Position numbers and translations under genes: made by a program. From the NCBI GenBank assembly GCA_964405835.1, contig CAYOPN010000002.1, forward strand, positions 1 to 64,000: 64,000 nt of DNA. Reading direction: 5' to 3'. Positions 9,036 to 17,436 of the stretch are shown one piece after another. The notes beneath the pieces were generated by a model. That model saw only the letters and a program-made list of their open reading frames with translations, was not told where the DNA came from and ran no database searches. How positions within the stretch are numbered: position 1 is the stretch's first letter; each line of letters begins with the position of its first letter. This stretch comes from JAJVIP01 sp964405835. GTDB taxonomy: Bacteria > Elusimicrobiota > Elusimicrobia > F11.

Positions 9036-10121
9036 ATGAAACTGAGCTGGTACTTCTTCCGCCAATTTCTTCCGCCGTTTTTTTTCGGCACTGTTTTATT
9101 TTTGTTCGTGCTTTTATTGGACCGGTTGTTCGACATCATCGATTTGATTTTTAACAAGGGCGTGCAGTGGACCGTGGTGGCGCACCTGTTCATGCTTTTT
9201 ATCCCCACCGTCGTGCCGCTCACGCTTCCGATGGCCTGCCTGCTCGCCTGTCTCGTCACATTCGGACGCTTGTCGCAGGAAAACGAACTCTCCGCCGTGC
9301 GCGCCGCTGGTATTTCACTTTATCGCGTGCTCTGGATGGCACCCGCTTTTGCGTTGCTCGTGAGCCTCGTGATGCTTCCGTTCAACATGCGCGTCGCGCC
9401 CTGGGCGAACCGCGGGTTCCGCACAATTTATGAAAAGATCGCGAACGCCGATCCGCTCATTAATATCCAGGCCCGCAAGTTCTTCTCCGTTAAAAACATC
9501 AAACTTTTCCCCATCAACGTCGATAAAAAGTCCCAACGCCTGGAAAACCTGTTCGTGTTTCAAATGAACGACCAGGGACGCCCGCCTGAGCGAATTTTCG
9601 CGCGCGTGGGGCAATTACGCTCCGAGCCCGACGCTTACCACCTTGACCTCACGAACGGAATGATGGAGCGCTACGACGCGCTGGACCCGCACCGGCTAAT
9701 CCACACGTCCTTCGCTAGCTACCGCATCACGTTGCCCATCACGCGCGATATGGCCAACCAAACGACACGCTTCCGGAACATGTCAAGCGACGAGTTGAAC
9801 ACGATCATCGCAGACATGAAGAAAAAGGGCATCAAAGTGAACGCGCTGGAAGCTGAGGGCAGTTTGCGGGTGGCCATCGCGTTCGCGCCGCTGGCGCTGG
9901 CGCTCGTCGGAATTCCGCTCGCCACAGCGCTCAAACGCGGCGGACGCGGCTTCGGGTTCGGCGTCTCCATCGCCGTCATTTTCGCCTACTACACGCTGCT
10001 TATTTTTGGGCTGACCATGGCCGAGAAAGGGGCCCTCCCCCCGACGTTCGCGCTCTGGCTTGGGAACGGAACGTGTTTCCTGGGGTCGATATTCCTTATA
10101 CGGAAGTTGGCCAACCAATGA
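9036..10121 (+). CDS. lptF: LptF, lipopolysaccharide export permease
   Basis: LptF and LptG form the transmembrane part of the LptB2FG ABC transporter, which extracts lipopolysaccharide from the inner membrane and passes it to the LptC/LptA bridge. The 361-residue product has the family layout: helices at about 13-35, 47-72 and 100-118, a periplasmic beta-jellyroll region in the middle, and three C-terminal helices. The cytoplasmic motif GRLSQENELSAVRAAGIS (77-94) is the coupling-helix region that contacts LptB. The ATG at 9036 is preceded by TAGGATGG; an ATG three codons upstream (9027) is possible. It overlaps lptG as ATGA. F versus G is assigned by gene order only. Confidence 0.9.
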   Translation: MKLSWYFFRQFLPPFFFGTVLFLFVLLLDRLFDIIDLIFNKGVQWTVVAHLFMLFIPTVVPLTLPMACLLACLVTFGRLSQENELSAVRAAGISLYRVLWMAPAFALLVSLVMLPFNMRVAPWANRGFRTIYEKIANADPLINIQARKFFSVKNIKLFPINVDKKSQRLENLFVFQMNDQGRPPERIFARVGQLRSEPDAYHLDLTNGMMERYDALDPHRLIHTSFASYRITLPITRDMANQTTRFRNMSSDELNTIIADMKKKGIKVNALEAEGSLRVAIAFAPLALALVGIPLATALKRGGRGFGFGVSIAVIFAYYTLLIFGLTMAEKGALPPTFALWLGNGTCFLGSIFLIRKLANQ

Positions 10122-11200
10122 GCATTCTCAACCGCTATATCCTCAAACAATTCATACGCCCGTTCCTGGCGTCGTTCGCGGCGCTCTGCTGCCTCATATT
10201 TGTTTCACAAATTTTCGATCGATTGGACCGGTTCCTGGCCGACGGAGTGAGTTTTGGACACGTGGTCGGGTTCCTCTTGACCTCCATGCCGTTCCAGGCG
10301 CTTCAAATCCTCCCGGTCGCCTGCTTGCTCGGGACGCTGTTTGTCGTCGGAAACATGGCGCGGTCGCGCGAATACATCGCGGGGCTCGCAGGCGGATTGC
10401 CTCCCGAAAAATTCCTGGCAGGACTCTTCTGGGCGGGGTTCGGCATATCGTGCCTGGCGCTTATCGCGAACGAGACATTTATTCCTCCGACCACAAATTA
10501 CGCCCGCACCGTGTTCCGCGAAAAAATCCGGCGACTGGGAGGATGGACCCCCTCCACAATCAACAATCTCGTGGTGGCCGGCGCGGACGGACGGTTGTGG
10601 ACCGCGCAAACGATGGAAGAATCCAGTGGAAACATGTCGCGCGTGATCATCGACCAATTTTCCGACGGAACATTGGCTTCGCAGATCAACGCCAGCTCCG
10701 CGCAGTGGACCGCCAACGGCTGGCTTTTTACCAACGGCATCCAACGGGATTACACCGCGAACGCGGCCGTCATTGAAAACAACCTGCCCTTCAAGGAATT
10801 GGTGATGCCTTTTTCCGAACGCCCATCGGATTTCGCGATCCAGGAACCCCAGCCGGAAGAAATGACGTACCGGAAACTCAAAAAACATATCCGGCGGATG
10901 GAGATGCTGGGCGTGCCGGCGCGCCCGATGGAAGTGGAACTCATGATGAAACTGGCGTTTCCGTTCGCGTGTTTCGTGGTCACGTTTCTCGGCGTGCCGC
11001 TCGCGCTCTACGGAAAAGGCAGCCGCGGCATGGGTATCGCGGCGGGCGGGATATTAACGCTGCTCTATTTGGGATTTATGCAGTTCGGAAAGGCGCTGGC
11101 CCAACGGCTTGTTGATCCGTGGGTTGGAGCGTGGCTTGGAAATGCCGTTTTCTTACTTATCGGCCTCTGGCTGTGGCGCCGAATGCGACGCGCTGCCTGA
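10118..11200 (+). CDS. lptG: LptG, lipopolysaccharide export permease
   Basis: This is the second permease subunit of the lipopolysaccharide exporter. The 360-residue product repeats the LptF layout: N-terminal helices at about 13-33 and 47-78, the cytoplasmic motif ARSREYIAGLAGG (81-93), a periplasmic domain at about 120-260, then three helices near the end. The ATG at 10118 overlaps the lptF stop as ATGA, so the pair is coupled. The last 48 bases overlap the 3' end of the convergent PorV-like gene. The ATP-binding subunit LptB and the bridge proteins are not in this window. Confidence 0.9.
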   Translation: MSILNRYILKQFIRPFLASFAALCCLIFVSQIFDRLDRFLADGVSFGHVVGFLLTSMPFQALQILPVACLLGTLFVVGNMARSREYIAGLAGGLPPEKFLAGLFWAGFGISCLALIANETFIPPTTNYARTVFREKIRRLGGWTPSTINNLVVAGADGRLWTAQTMEESSGNMSRVIIDQFSDGTLASQINASSAQWTANGWLFTNGIQRDYTANAAVIENNLPFKELVMPFSERPSDFAIQEPQPEEMTYRKLKKHIRRMEMLGVPARPMEVELMMKLAFPFACFVVTFLGVPLALYGKGSRGMGIAAGGILTLLYLGFMQFGKALAQRLVDPWVGAWLGNAVFLLIGLWLWRRMRRAA

Positions 11201-12517
11201 TTCGGATGCCGGGGCCGCTTCCGGTACGGCGTCCCCTTTCGCTTTCTTCATTTCCTTTGACTTGTTGATACGCTCACGTGATTCCGTCGACCCCGCGCCG
11301 AAGCGCAACGCCAACGACAGCGCGTGGTTTTTCTCCTGCTTGTCTCCTGACAAGGGCCCCAGCTCGCGCGAATAATACGCGTAATCGAGCTTCAGGATAG
11401 GAAGGTCGAGGCCCAAACCGAACGACGGGTAACCTTGGTAGGCCCCGCCGCGAAATCGCATAAACCAGTAACGGAACTCAGCGCCCAAATGCGCGTGCGT
11501 CCCGAAATTCTCGCCGATGACGTTCTTGAAACCGTTTTCAAAGAGGATGTGTTGATCGTCTTGAAACACATCACGAAGGTCAAAGCTGAACGTCCAACGG
11601 TCGCTGGTCGGCAGCAACCAGAAAAGGCTGGCCGGCACGAGCGCAATACCAAAGTTGGTGCGCGAGCGAATAACCGACGAATGTTCCTGAACCGCATTGA
11701 AGCCGTTTTTGGCTTCCACGGCATCGTATTCAAGTTTTGTTCCGCCCACGTCGCGTACCATGACGCCAAAATTAAACCGGTTAGTCGGCTGATACAAAAC
11801 GCCGATATCGGCGCCCAATCCGGTGCCATTGCTGGGGTCCGGGGCCTCGAAATCTTCAATGTCTGTGACATCAATGTTCTCTTGTTTCACTTGGCCACGG
11901 CGAAGAAATTTTCCGGTCGCTCCCAACGCAATGCGCCCAGGTATCCACGGTGCGTCCCAACGTTTGGCGAGAGAAAGCGGCAGGATCGCGTCACCGTTGA
12001 TCTCATAGGAAACCGTCGGCACCTGCGTCGCGCTTAGGCCAATTCGCATTTTCGCATCGGCAGCGGCGAAACCACCAAACCCCACATGAAGCGGCATTCC
12101 CAAAAAAGTCGGCCCGGAAACATAGGAAGCAATGTCCGCAGCGACCACCACACGGGATTCCAATTGGGTGATATCGTTCTGAATTTTAGTGAGAAGCGCT
12201 AACCGTTTCTCATCTGAGATGGTATCGAAGTCGGTCAGATCATCTTTGTTGTCGTCGACAAAATCTTTCAGCTCCAAGGCATCTTCGTTGACGCTGCCGG
12301 CCACTTCCATCAACGTAAATTGCCCCCCCGTGCGTTGCACCATGCCCGCCGGATTAAAGAAGAACGAGTTGTGGTCGTCGGTGACCGCCGTGAACGCGCC
12401 GCCCATACCAAGCGGCCGGATGAACTGGATGAAGGCAGCGTTCTCTTCGGCGAACGCCGGGCCAGTTGCGAAGGAGAGACTCATGAAGGCCGTGAAAGCG
12501 CGGTTAAGGTTTTTCAT
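11153..12517 (-). CDS. PorV/FadL-like outer-membrane barrel protein
   Basis: The 454-residue product has a signal peptide (1-23, cut after AFA) followed by the motif RPLGMGGAFTAVTDD (33-47) and FFFNPAGM (51-58). This start is characteristic of the PorV/PorQ and related FadL-type barrels. Alternating beta-strand segments follow, and the C-terminal 50 residues are charged and Ser/Ala-rich, probably a tail outside the barrel. In Bacteroidota PorV binds SprA and shuttles cargo, so proximity to the SprA-like gene is notable. A FadL-type lipid channel is an alternative. The ATG at 12517 has a strong site (AGGAG, 7 bases before). It follows the lipoprotein gene by 9 bp. Confidence 0.75.
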   Translation of the reverse strand: MKNLNRAFTAFMSLSFATGPAFAEENAAFIQFIRPLGMGGAFTAVTDDHNSFFFNPAGMVQRTGGQFTLMEVAGSVNEDALELKDFVDDNKDDLTDFDTISDEKRLALLTKIQNDITQLESRVVVAADIASYVSGPTFLGMPLHVGFGGFAAADAKMRIGLSATQVPTVSYEINGDAILPLSLAKRWDAPWIPGRIALGATGKFLRRGQVKQENIDVTDIEDFEAPDPSNGTGLGADIGVLYQPTNRFNFGVMVRDVGGTKLEYDAVEAKNGFNAVQEHSSVIRSRTNFGIALVPASLFWLLPTSDRWTFSFDLRDVFQDDQHILFENGFKNVIGENFGTHAHLGAEFRYWFMRFRGGAYQGYPSFGLGLDLPILKLDYAYYSRELGPLSGDKQEKNHALSLALRFGAGSTESRERINKSKEMKKAKGDAVPEAAPASESGSASHSAPQPEADK

Positions 12518-12526
12518 GGCGATCTC

Positions 12527-13477
12527 CTAGTTGCAGGTCCCGCTCGGAGCGGTGAAAGCACCGTCCTGCAGGGCAGTGAGGTAATTGGATTGGTTAATAC
12601 CGAGATCGTTAAAGGCGCCGCCGGGATCGAAACATGATGTCGGCAGAATGCCGCCGCCGTTGTCCATGATCTCGTCGCCGACCTCTCGAACGTCCTGAGT
12701 GATTTTGGCGACGATGGAGGATGCGGCCAAGCCTTTCAGAGTGACCACACGGTTAAACAACGTGTAAGACCATGCCACATTGCGAATAATTTCTTTGGTG
12801 GTGTCGTTGTTGGTGGCACCTGTGCACATATTGGCGAGTTGAGGGCCCGCCGCAATATCAAAATTACCGTTGTCGTTGTTAATTTCAATGAAGTCGGCAC
12901 GTTCTGCCAAAAGCGCCGCGTAAAGAACACGCAGCAGCGCAAGATCGATCAAGAGGGTGGTATTGGTAGGCGAATAAAGACCGTAGGCGAGGCCGGAGAT
13001 AATGACCTGGAGGTTGCAGAGCGCGCTCGGCATGATGGCAATCAAGGCATCGCAATCGATACCGGCGATAATGCTATTGAGGCCTCCGCAATTGGCCGAC
13101 GAGGTAACCCGTTCACGTCCCTGTGCCACAATGTCCCCCAGACCATTGATGCCCATGCTGGAGGCACTGCTTTGATCCAAAACATTTGAAATCAGGGTCG
13201 CAAAACTAAGACCGGAACCGCCGATCTTGGCGGAGGCCACACCGTAAAGCGCTTCGGAATTGTAGGGATCTTGGTCCAATACCCGCTGATAAATCGTCAG
13301 GGCTTCGGCGTAGTTGCGGGCGCGCAACGCGATGGACGCTTGGGCCATCAGTGTTGCGGGGTCGCTGGACTCTCCGGAGATGGAAGAAAAGAGGTTGTTG
13401 TTTTCACAACTTGTCATGCTCAACATCAGTGGAACTATGGCCAATCTTAGCAACGATCCCAACCGCGTCTTGAGCAT
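12527..13477 (-). CDS. TPR-containing lipoprotein
   Basis: The 316-residue product starts with a lipoprotein signal peptide: a charged N-terminus, a hydrophobic core and the lipobox LSMTSC, giving lipidated Cys24. A tetratricopeptide-like unit follows (ARNYAEALTIYQRVLDQDP at about 53-71). The rest is not recognised; it has several Cys residues and Gly/Asn-rich stretches. It is probably anchored to the outer membrane on the periplasmic side. The start at 13477 has a good ribosome site (AGGGGG). It sits between ahcY (25 bp upstream) and the PorV-like gene (9 bp downstream), so it may be a partner of that barrel. That role is inferred from position only. Confidence 0.75.
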   Translation of the reverse strand: MLKTRLGSLLRLAIVPLMLSMTSCENNNLFSSISGESSDPATLMAQASIALRARNYAEALTIYQRVLDQDPYNSEALYGVASAKIGGSGLSFATLISNVLDQSSASSMGINGLGDIVAQGRERVTSSANCGGLNSIIAGIDCDALIAIMPSALCNLQVIISGLAYGLYSPTNTTLLIDLALLRVLYAALLAERADFIEINNDNGNFDIAAGPQLANMCTGATNNDTTKEIIRNVAWSYTLFNRVVTLKGLAASSIVAKITQDVREVGDEIMDNGGGILPTSCFDPGGAFNDLGINQSNYLTALQDGAFTAPSGTCN

Positions 13478-13502
13478 ACAGCCCCCTTTTCTTATCTCAT
13501 CG

Positions 13503-14759
13503 TTAGGTACCTTCCTGCCAGCTGTTAAGGTACTTTTCTTGTTCCTCTGTCAGCTTGTCGATGTTCATGCCCATGGACTTGAGTTTCAGCCGCGATACTT
13601 CGCGGTCGATGTCTTTCGGCACGTCATAAACCTTCTGACCGAGTTCCGCGTGATGTTTCAGCATGTGTTCGATGGAAAGCGACTGGTTCGCAAACGACAT
13701 ATCCATCACGCTTGCCGGATGCCCTTCGGCTGCAGCAAGGTTAATGAGCCTTCCGTCCGCCAACAAGTGGATTTTTCTTTTATTTTTCAGTTGGTATTCA
13801 TCAACGAATTCGCGCACCGACTTAACGGAGGTGGACAATTTCCGCAGCGCCGGGATGTCGATCTCCACATTGAAATGCCCGGAGTTACAGATAATTGCGC
13901 CGTCTTTCATCGTCGAGAAATGTTCGCCGCGCAACACGTGCTTGTTGCCGGTCAGCGTGATGAACACATCGCCGATCTTGGCCGCGTCTTTCATTGGCAT
14001 GACTTCAAAACCGTCCATGACGGCCTCAAGGGCTTTCAACGGGTCGATCTCCGTGACGATCGTCCGGGCGCCCATTCCACGTGCGCGGCTGGCAACGCCG
14101 CGTCCGCACCAGCCGTAACCGACCACCACCACGACCTTGCCCGCGAACAACACGTTGGTCGCGCGCGTGATGCCGTCGAGTGTCGATTGTCCGGTGCCGT
14201 AGCGATTGTCGAACATGTGTTTCGTGTCGGCATCGTTGATGGCAATAATCGGATATTGGAGCGTGCCGTCCTGTTCCATGGCGCGCAGGCGAACCACACC
14301 GGTCGTGGTTTCTTCGGTGCCGCCTTTGACGCCTTCCAGGAAGCTGCGAAATTTCGTGTGCAAAAGGCCCACGACATCGGCGCCATCGTCCATCGTGAAT
14401 TGCGGACGCGCTTTAATTGCCGCTTCGAGATGCGAGTAATAACTTTTGTTGTCTTCGCCTTTGATGGCGAACGTATTAATGCCGTAGATTTTGGAGAGCG
14501 CCGAGGCCACGTCGTCTTGCGTCGACAACGGGTTGGACGCGCAGAGCGTGACGTCCGCGCCTCCGGCCTTGAGGGTGATCATCAGGTTCGCGGTTTCGGT
14601 GGTGACATGCAAACAAGCGGAAACACGCGCGCCTTTCAGCGGCTTCTCTTTCAGGAAACGGGCGCGGATGCTGCGAAGCACCGGCATTTCCCGTTCCGCC
14701 CATTCGATCCGGCGGCGGCCTTCGCCGGCCAGCGCAATGTCCTTAACGTGATATTTCAT
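13503..14759 (-). CDS. ahcY: Adenosylhomocysteinase
   Basis: This enzyme splits S-adenosylhomocysteine to adenosine and homocysteine, removing the product that inhibits methyltransferases. The 418-residue product has the substrate-site motif HVTTETANLM (51-60), DDGAD (124-128), the NDADTKHMFDNRYGTGQS signature (175-192), the NAD-binding VVVGYGWCGRG (211-221) and the GHFNVEID segment (295-302). The length fits the short bacterial/archaeal form. The ATG at 14759 was chosen because AAGGA lies 5 bases upstream and family alignments begin near here; upstream in-frame codons reach into the gap. It lies 35 bp downstream of metK, forming a methyl-cycle pair. Confidence 0.95.
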   Translation of the reverse strand: MKYHVKDIALAGEGRRRIEWAEREMPVLRSIRARFLKEKPLKGARVSACLHVTTETANLMITLKAGGADVTLCASNPLSTQDDVASALSKIYGINTFAIKGEDNKSYYSHLEAAIKARPQFTMDDGADVVGLLHTKFRSFLEGVKGGTEETTTGVVRLRAMEQDGTLQYPIIAINDADTKHMFDNRYGTGQSTLDGITRATNVLFAGKVVVVVGYGWCGRGVASRARGMGARTIVTEIDPLKALEAVMDGFEVMPMKDAAKIGDVFITLTGNKHVLRGEHFSTMKDGAIICNSGHFNVEIDIPALRKLSTSVKSVREFVDEYQLKNKRKIHLLADGRLINLAAAEGHPASVMDMSFANQSLSIEHMLKHHAELGQKVYDVPKDIDREVSRLKLKSMGMNIDKLTEEQEKYLNSWQEGT

Positions 14760-14794
14760 GGTGTTCCTTATTATTGGAGTTACTTGGGGTATGG

Positions 14795-15961
14795 TTAGTT
14801 GCATTGTTTTTGCAGGGCCGACGCTTTGTCGGTCCGCTCCCAAATGAAATCCTTCTCTTTGCGGCCGAAGTGCCCGTAAGCGGTGGTCTTCTGGAAGATC
14901 GGACGGCGCAGCTTGAGCGTGTTGATGATGCCGGTCGGTGTCAGATCGAATACTTTTTCCACGCCGCGGCTAATGGTCGCGTCCGGCACAATGCCCGTGC
15001 CGTTCGTGTCGATCAAGACCGAGACGGGTTTCGCGACACCAATGGCGTAAGCCAACTGGACCGTGCATTCTTTTGCGAGCTTGGCCGCGATAACGTTCTT
15101 CGCGACATAACGCGCCATATAAGCGGCCGAGCGGTCAACCTTTGTTGGGTCTTTGCCCGAGAACGCGCCGCCGCCGTGAGGGCACCAGCCGCCGTAGGTG
15201 TCGACGATAATTTTACGGCCGGTCATGCCGGTGTCCGATTGCGGACCACCGATCACGAACTTGCCGGTCGGGTTGATGTGGAAGATGGTTTTCTTGTCGA
15301 TCAGGTTTTTCGGCAACACGGCCAAGGCGACCTTGTTGATGATTTCCTGGCGGGAAGCCTGCGTGATCTGCTTGCCACTTTTATCGAGAATGTCGGTCGT
15401 GTGTTGGGAAGAAAGCACGACCGTATCGATGCGGAAGGGTTTCCCTTCACGGTATTCGACGGTGACCTGGGACTTTCCATCCGGACCAAGGTAGGGAAGA
15501 ATTCCTTTTTTGCGGACTTCGGCCAAGCGGCGTGTCAGCATCTGGGCCAATTGGATCGGCATCGGCATCAGTTCCGGGGTTTCGTCGCAGGCGTAACCGA
15601 CCATGAGGCCCTGGTCACCGGCGCCGCCGCTGTCAACGCCCTGGGAAATATCGGGCGACTGTTGATGGATCGCGTTCACTATCGCGCAGGTTTCGTAATT
15701 AAATCCATATTTGGCGTCCGTGTAACCGATGTCCCGGACCACGTTGCGGACCAGTTCTTGAATGTCCACGTAACTCTTTGTCGTGATTTCACCGCCGACA
15801 ATAATGAGGCCGACCGTAACAAAAGATTCGCAGGCGACGCGGCCCTTCGGGTCCGCTTTCAGCACCGCATCCAATACCGCATCGGAAACCTGATCACACA
15901 ATTTGTCCGGATGACCTTCGGTCACCGACTCCGATGTAAACACAAAACGATCTTTTCTCAC
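14795..15961 (-). CDS. metK: S-adenosylmethionine synthetase
   Basis: MetK makes S-adenosylmethionine from methionine and ATP. The 388-residue product has the standard signatures GHPDK (16-20), GAGDQG (113-118) and the phosphate-binding GGGAFSGKD (263-271). The start is GTG at 15961, overlapping the stop of the upstream phosphohexomutase as GTGA, with a strong AGGAGG site before it. No SAM riboswitch is possible at this start because there is no leader. Together with ahcY, and downstream in the same array as six methyltransferase-like genes, it probably supports glycan methylation as well as housekeeping needs. Confidence 0.97.
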   Translation of the reverse strand: MRKDRFVFTSESVTEGHPDKLCDQVSDAVLDAVLKADPKGRVACESFVTVGLIIVGGEITTKSYVDIQELVRNVVRDIGYTDAKYGFNYETCAIVNAIHQQSPDISQGVDSGGAGDQGLMVGYACDETPELMPMPIQLAQMLTRRLAEVRKKGILPYLGPDGKSQVTVEYREGKPFRIDTVVLSSQHTTDILDKSGKQITQASRQEIINKVALAVLPKNLIDKKTIFHINPTGKFVIGGPQSDTGMTGRKIIVDTYGGWCPHGGGAFSGKDPTKVDRSAAYMARYVAKNVIAAKLAKECTVQLAYAIGVAKPVSVLIDTNGTGIVPDATISRGVEKVFDLTPTGIINTLKLRRPIFQKTTAYGHFGRKEKDFIWERTDKASALQKQCN

Positions 15962-17433
15962 TTGTTCCTCCTATTATTGGCAGCCTTTTTAAGTTGTTTT
16001 TTCTTGAGCTTTCGTGCATCTTCCGCCGCTTTCTTGACGCTCGGCGGTTCCGTGTTGGCCAGTTTGCCGGCCTCCGCGATGAAAGAGTCTAAAAGTTGTG
16101 GGGTGGAAGCTTCGGCGTAGGTGCGAAGCAACGGTTCGGTGCCGCTCGGGCGCATGAGGAACCAGGAATCGTCGGCGGTGATCACCTTGATGCCGTCGAG
16201 CGTCACGACATTTTTTACCGGCGCGCCGGAAATGGTCGGAGGCACAATCGTCTGGATATATTCGATCCAGGCGGCGCGGTCGAAATTGTCGTTCAACGTG
16301 AAATCGACACGCTTAAAGTGGGATTGCCCAAAACGCGTAAACATGTCATCAACCAAAACAGAAAGGGGTTTCTTCTTCGCGGCGAGCAACTCAATCAACA
16401 AAAGTCCGCACATAAGGCCGTCGCGCTCCGGCGACCAAAGGCCAACGCCGTAACCGCCGGATTCTTCGCCGCCGATCAACACTTTCTCCTCGCCCATGCG
16501 TTTGGCCACGTGTTTAAATCCGACCGGTACGACTTCAAAAGGAAGTTTGTAATGCGCGGCGATACGTTCCGGCAAATACCCCATGGAGATGGCCTGGACC
16601 ACTTTCCCCTTCATTTTTTTGTTTTCGATCAGGTGAAGGAGCAACAAAGGCATGACGGTTTGAGGAGGGAGGTAGCGGCCTTTGTCATCGACAATACCGA
16701 TGCGGTCCGCGTCGCCGTCGACCGCTATACCAATCGCCGCTTTCTTGGCGAGCACGGTCTGCTTTAAAAGCTCCAGGTTGATTTCAATCGGTTCCGGATT
16801 GACACCGCCGAACAAGGGATCTGATTCCTTGCGGATGAAATGGATTTTGCTGTTGCCGTTCGTGAACTTTTCGAACAACGCACCGCCGGGACCATGCATC
16901 GCGTCGAAAACGACCGGACCTTTCAAAGACGTCAAGTTCGGCAGCCGCACATTTTTCCGCAGCGCCGAAAGATAGTTGCTGGAGAAGTCGACTTTCTTTC
17001 CGAAATCGTCCCCTTCCTGCACTTCGCCGGCGTCCAAGCGGTCCTCAACGCTGCGAGCGATGATGTCATCAACCGAACCGCCATGCACGCCTTTGAGTTT
17101 GAATCCGTTGAAGTAATAGGGGTTGTGGCTGGCTGTAATCATGAAACCGAGCGCGGCCTTGCGCTGGCGGACTTGAGAGGAGAGGGTCGGAGAGCTGATG
17201 GGGTCTTTGGAGAGTTCGACGCGGAAACCGTTGGCGACCGCGACTTGCGCGGCGGTCTCGGCGAATTTGTCGGAGAAAAAGCGGCGGTCGAAACCGACGA
17301 GCAACAGCCGGCTTTTGGAGGTCTTGCGCGCGACGTCACAGGCGGCCTGCGCCACGCGTCTCACATTGTTGAACGTGAAACCGTCGCTGATCACAGCGCG
17401 CCAACCATCGGTACCAAATTTAATTTCGTTCAT
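15958..17433 (-). CDS. Phosphoglucomutase/phosphomannomutase family protein
   Basis: Alpha-D-phosphohexomutases interconvert hexose 1- and 6-phosphates through a phosphoserine. The 491-residue product has the active-site loop TASHNP (100-105, phospho-Ser102), the Mg-binding DGDAD (239-243), the sugar-binding GGEESGG (321-327) and the phosphate-binding RPSGTEP (428-434). The last 35 residues are Lys/Ala-rich and look like an added basic tail. Glucose, mannose or glucosamine specificity cannot be decided by eye. It lies 3 bp downstream of a sugar-nucleotidyltransferase gene, so it probably supplies that enzyme with hexose-1-phosphate. Confidence 0.92.
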   Translation of the reverse strand: MNEIKFGTDGWRAVISDGFTFNNVRRVAQAACDVARKTSKSRLLLVGFDRRFFSDKFAETAAQVAVANGFRVELSKDPISSPTLSSQVRQRKAALGFMITASHNPYYFNGFKLKGVHGGSVDDIIARSVEDRLDAGEVQEGDDFGKKVDFSSNYLSALRKNVRLPNLTSLKGPVVFDAMHGPGGALFEKFTNGNSKIHFIRKESDPLFGGVNPEPIEINLELLKQTVLAKKAAIGIAVDGDADRIGIVDDKGRYLPPQTVMPLLLLHLIENKKMKGKVVQAISMGYLPERIAAHYKLPFEVVPVGFKHVAKRMGEEKVLIGGEESGGYGVGLWSPERDGLMCGLLLIELLAAKKKPLSVLVDDMFTRFGQSHFKRVDFTLNDNFDRAAWIEYIQTIVPPTISGAPVKNVVTLDGIKVITADDSWFLMRPSGTEPLLRTYAEASTPQLLDSFIAEAGKLANTEPPSVKKAAEDARKLKKKQLKKAANNRRNK

Positions 17434-17436
17434 TTA

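Noticed and set aside
8951..9259. N-terminal extension of the SprA-like frame
   Set aside because: It runs over the lptF start on the other strand, has no signal peptide at its beginning and no promoter; the TTG at 8950 fits better.
14760..14794. SAH riboswitch before ahcY
   Set aside because: The 35-base gap is too short to hold one.
13314..14798. 494-codon plus-strand frame, and a 448-codon one at 14774-16120
   Set aside because: Both lie opposite ahcY, metK and neighbours, which are clear enzymes; their products are His/Arg-rich with no motif.
15940..15990. SAM riboswitch before metK
   Set aside because: metK starts within the stop codon of the upstream gene, leaving no leader for an aptamer.
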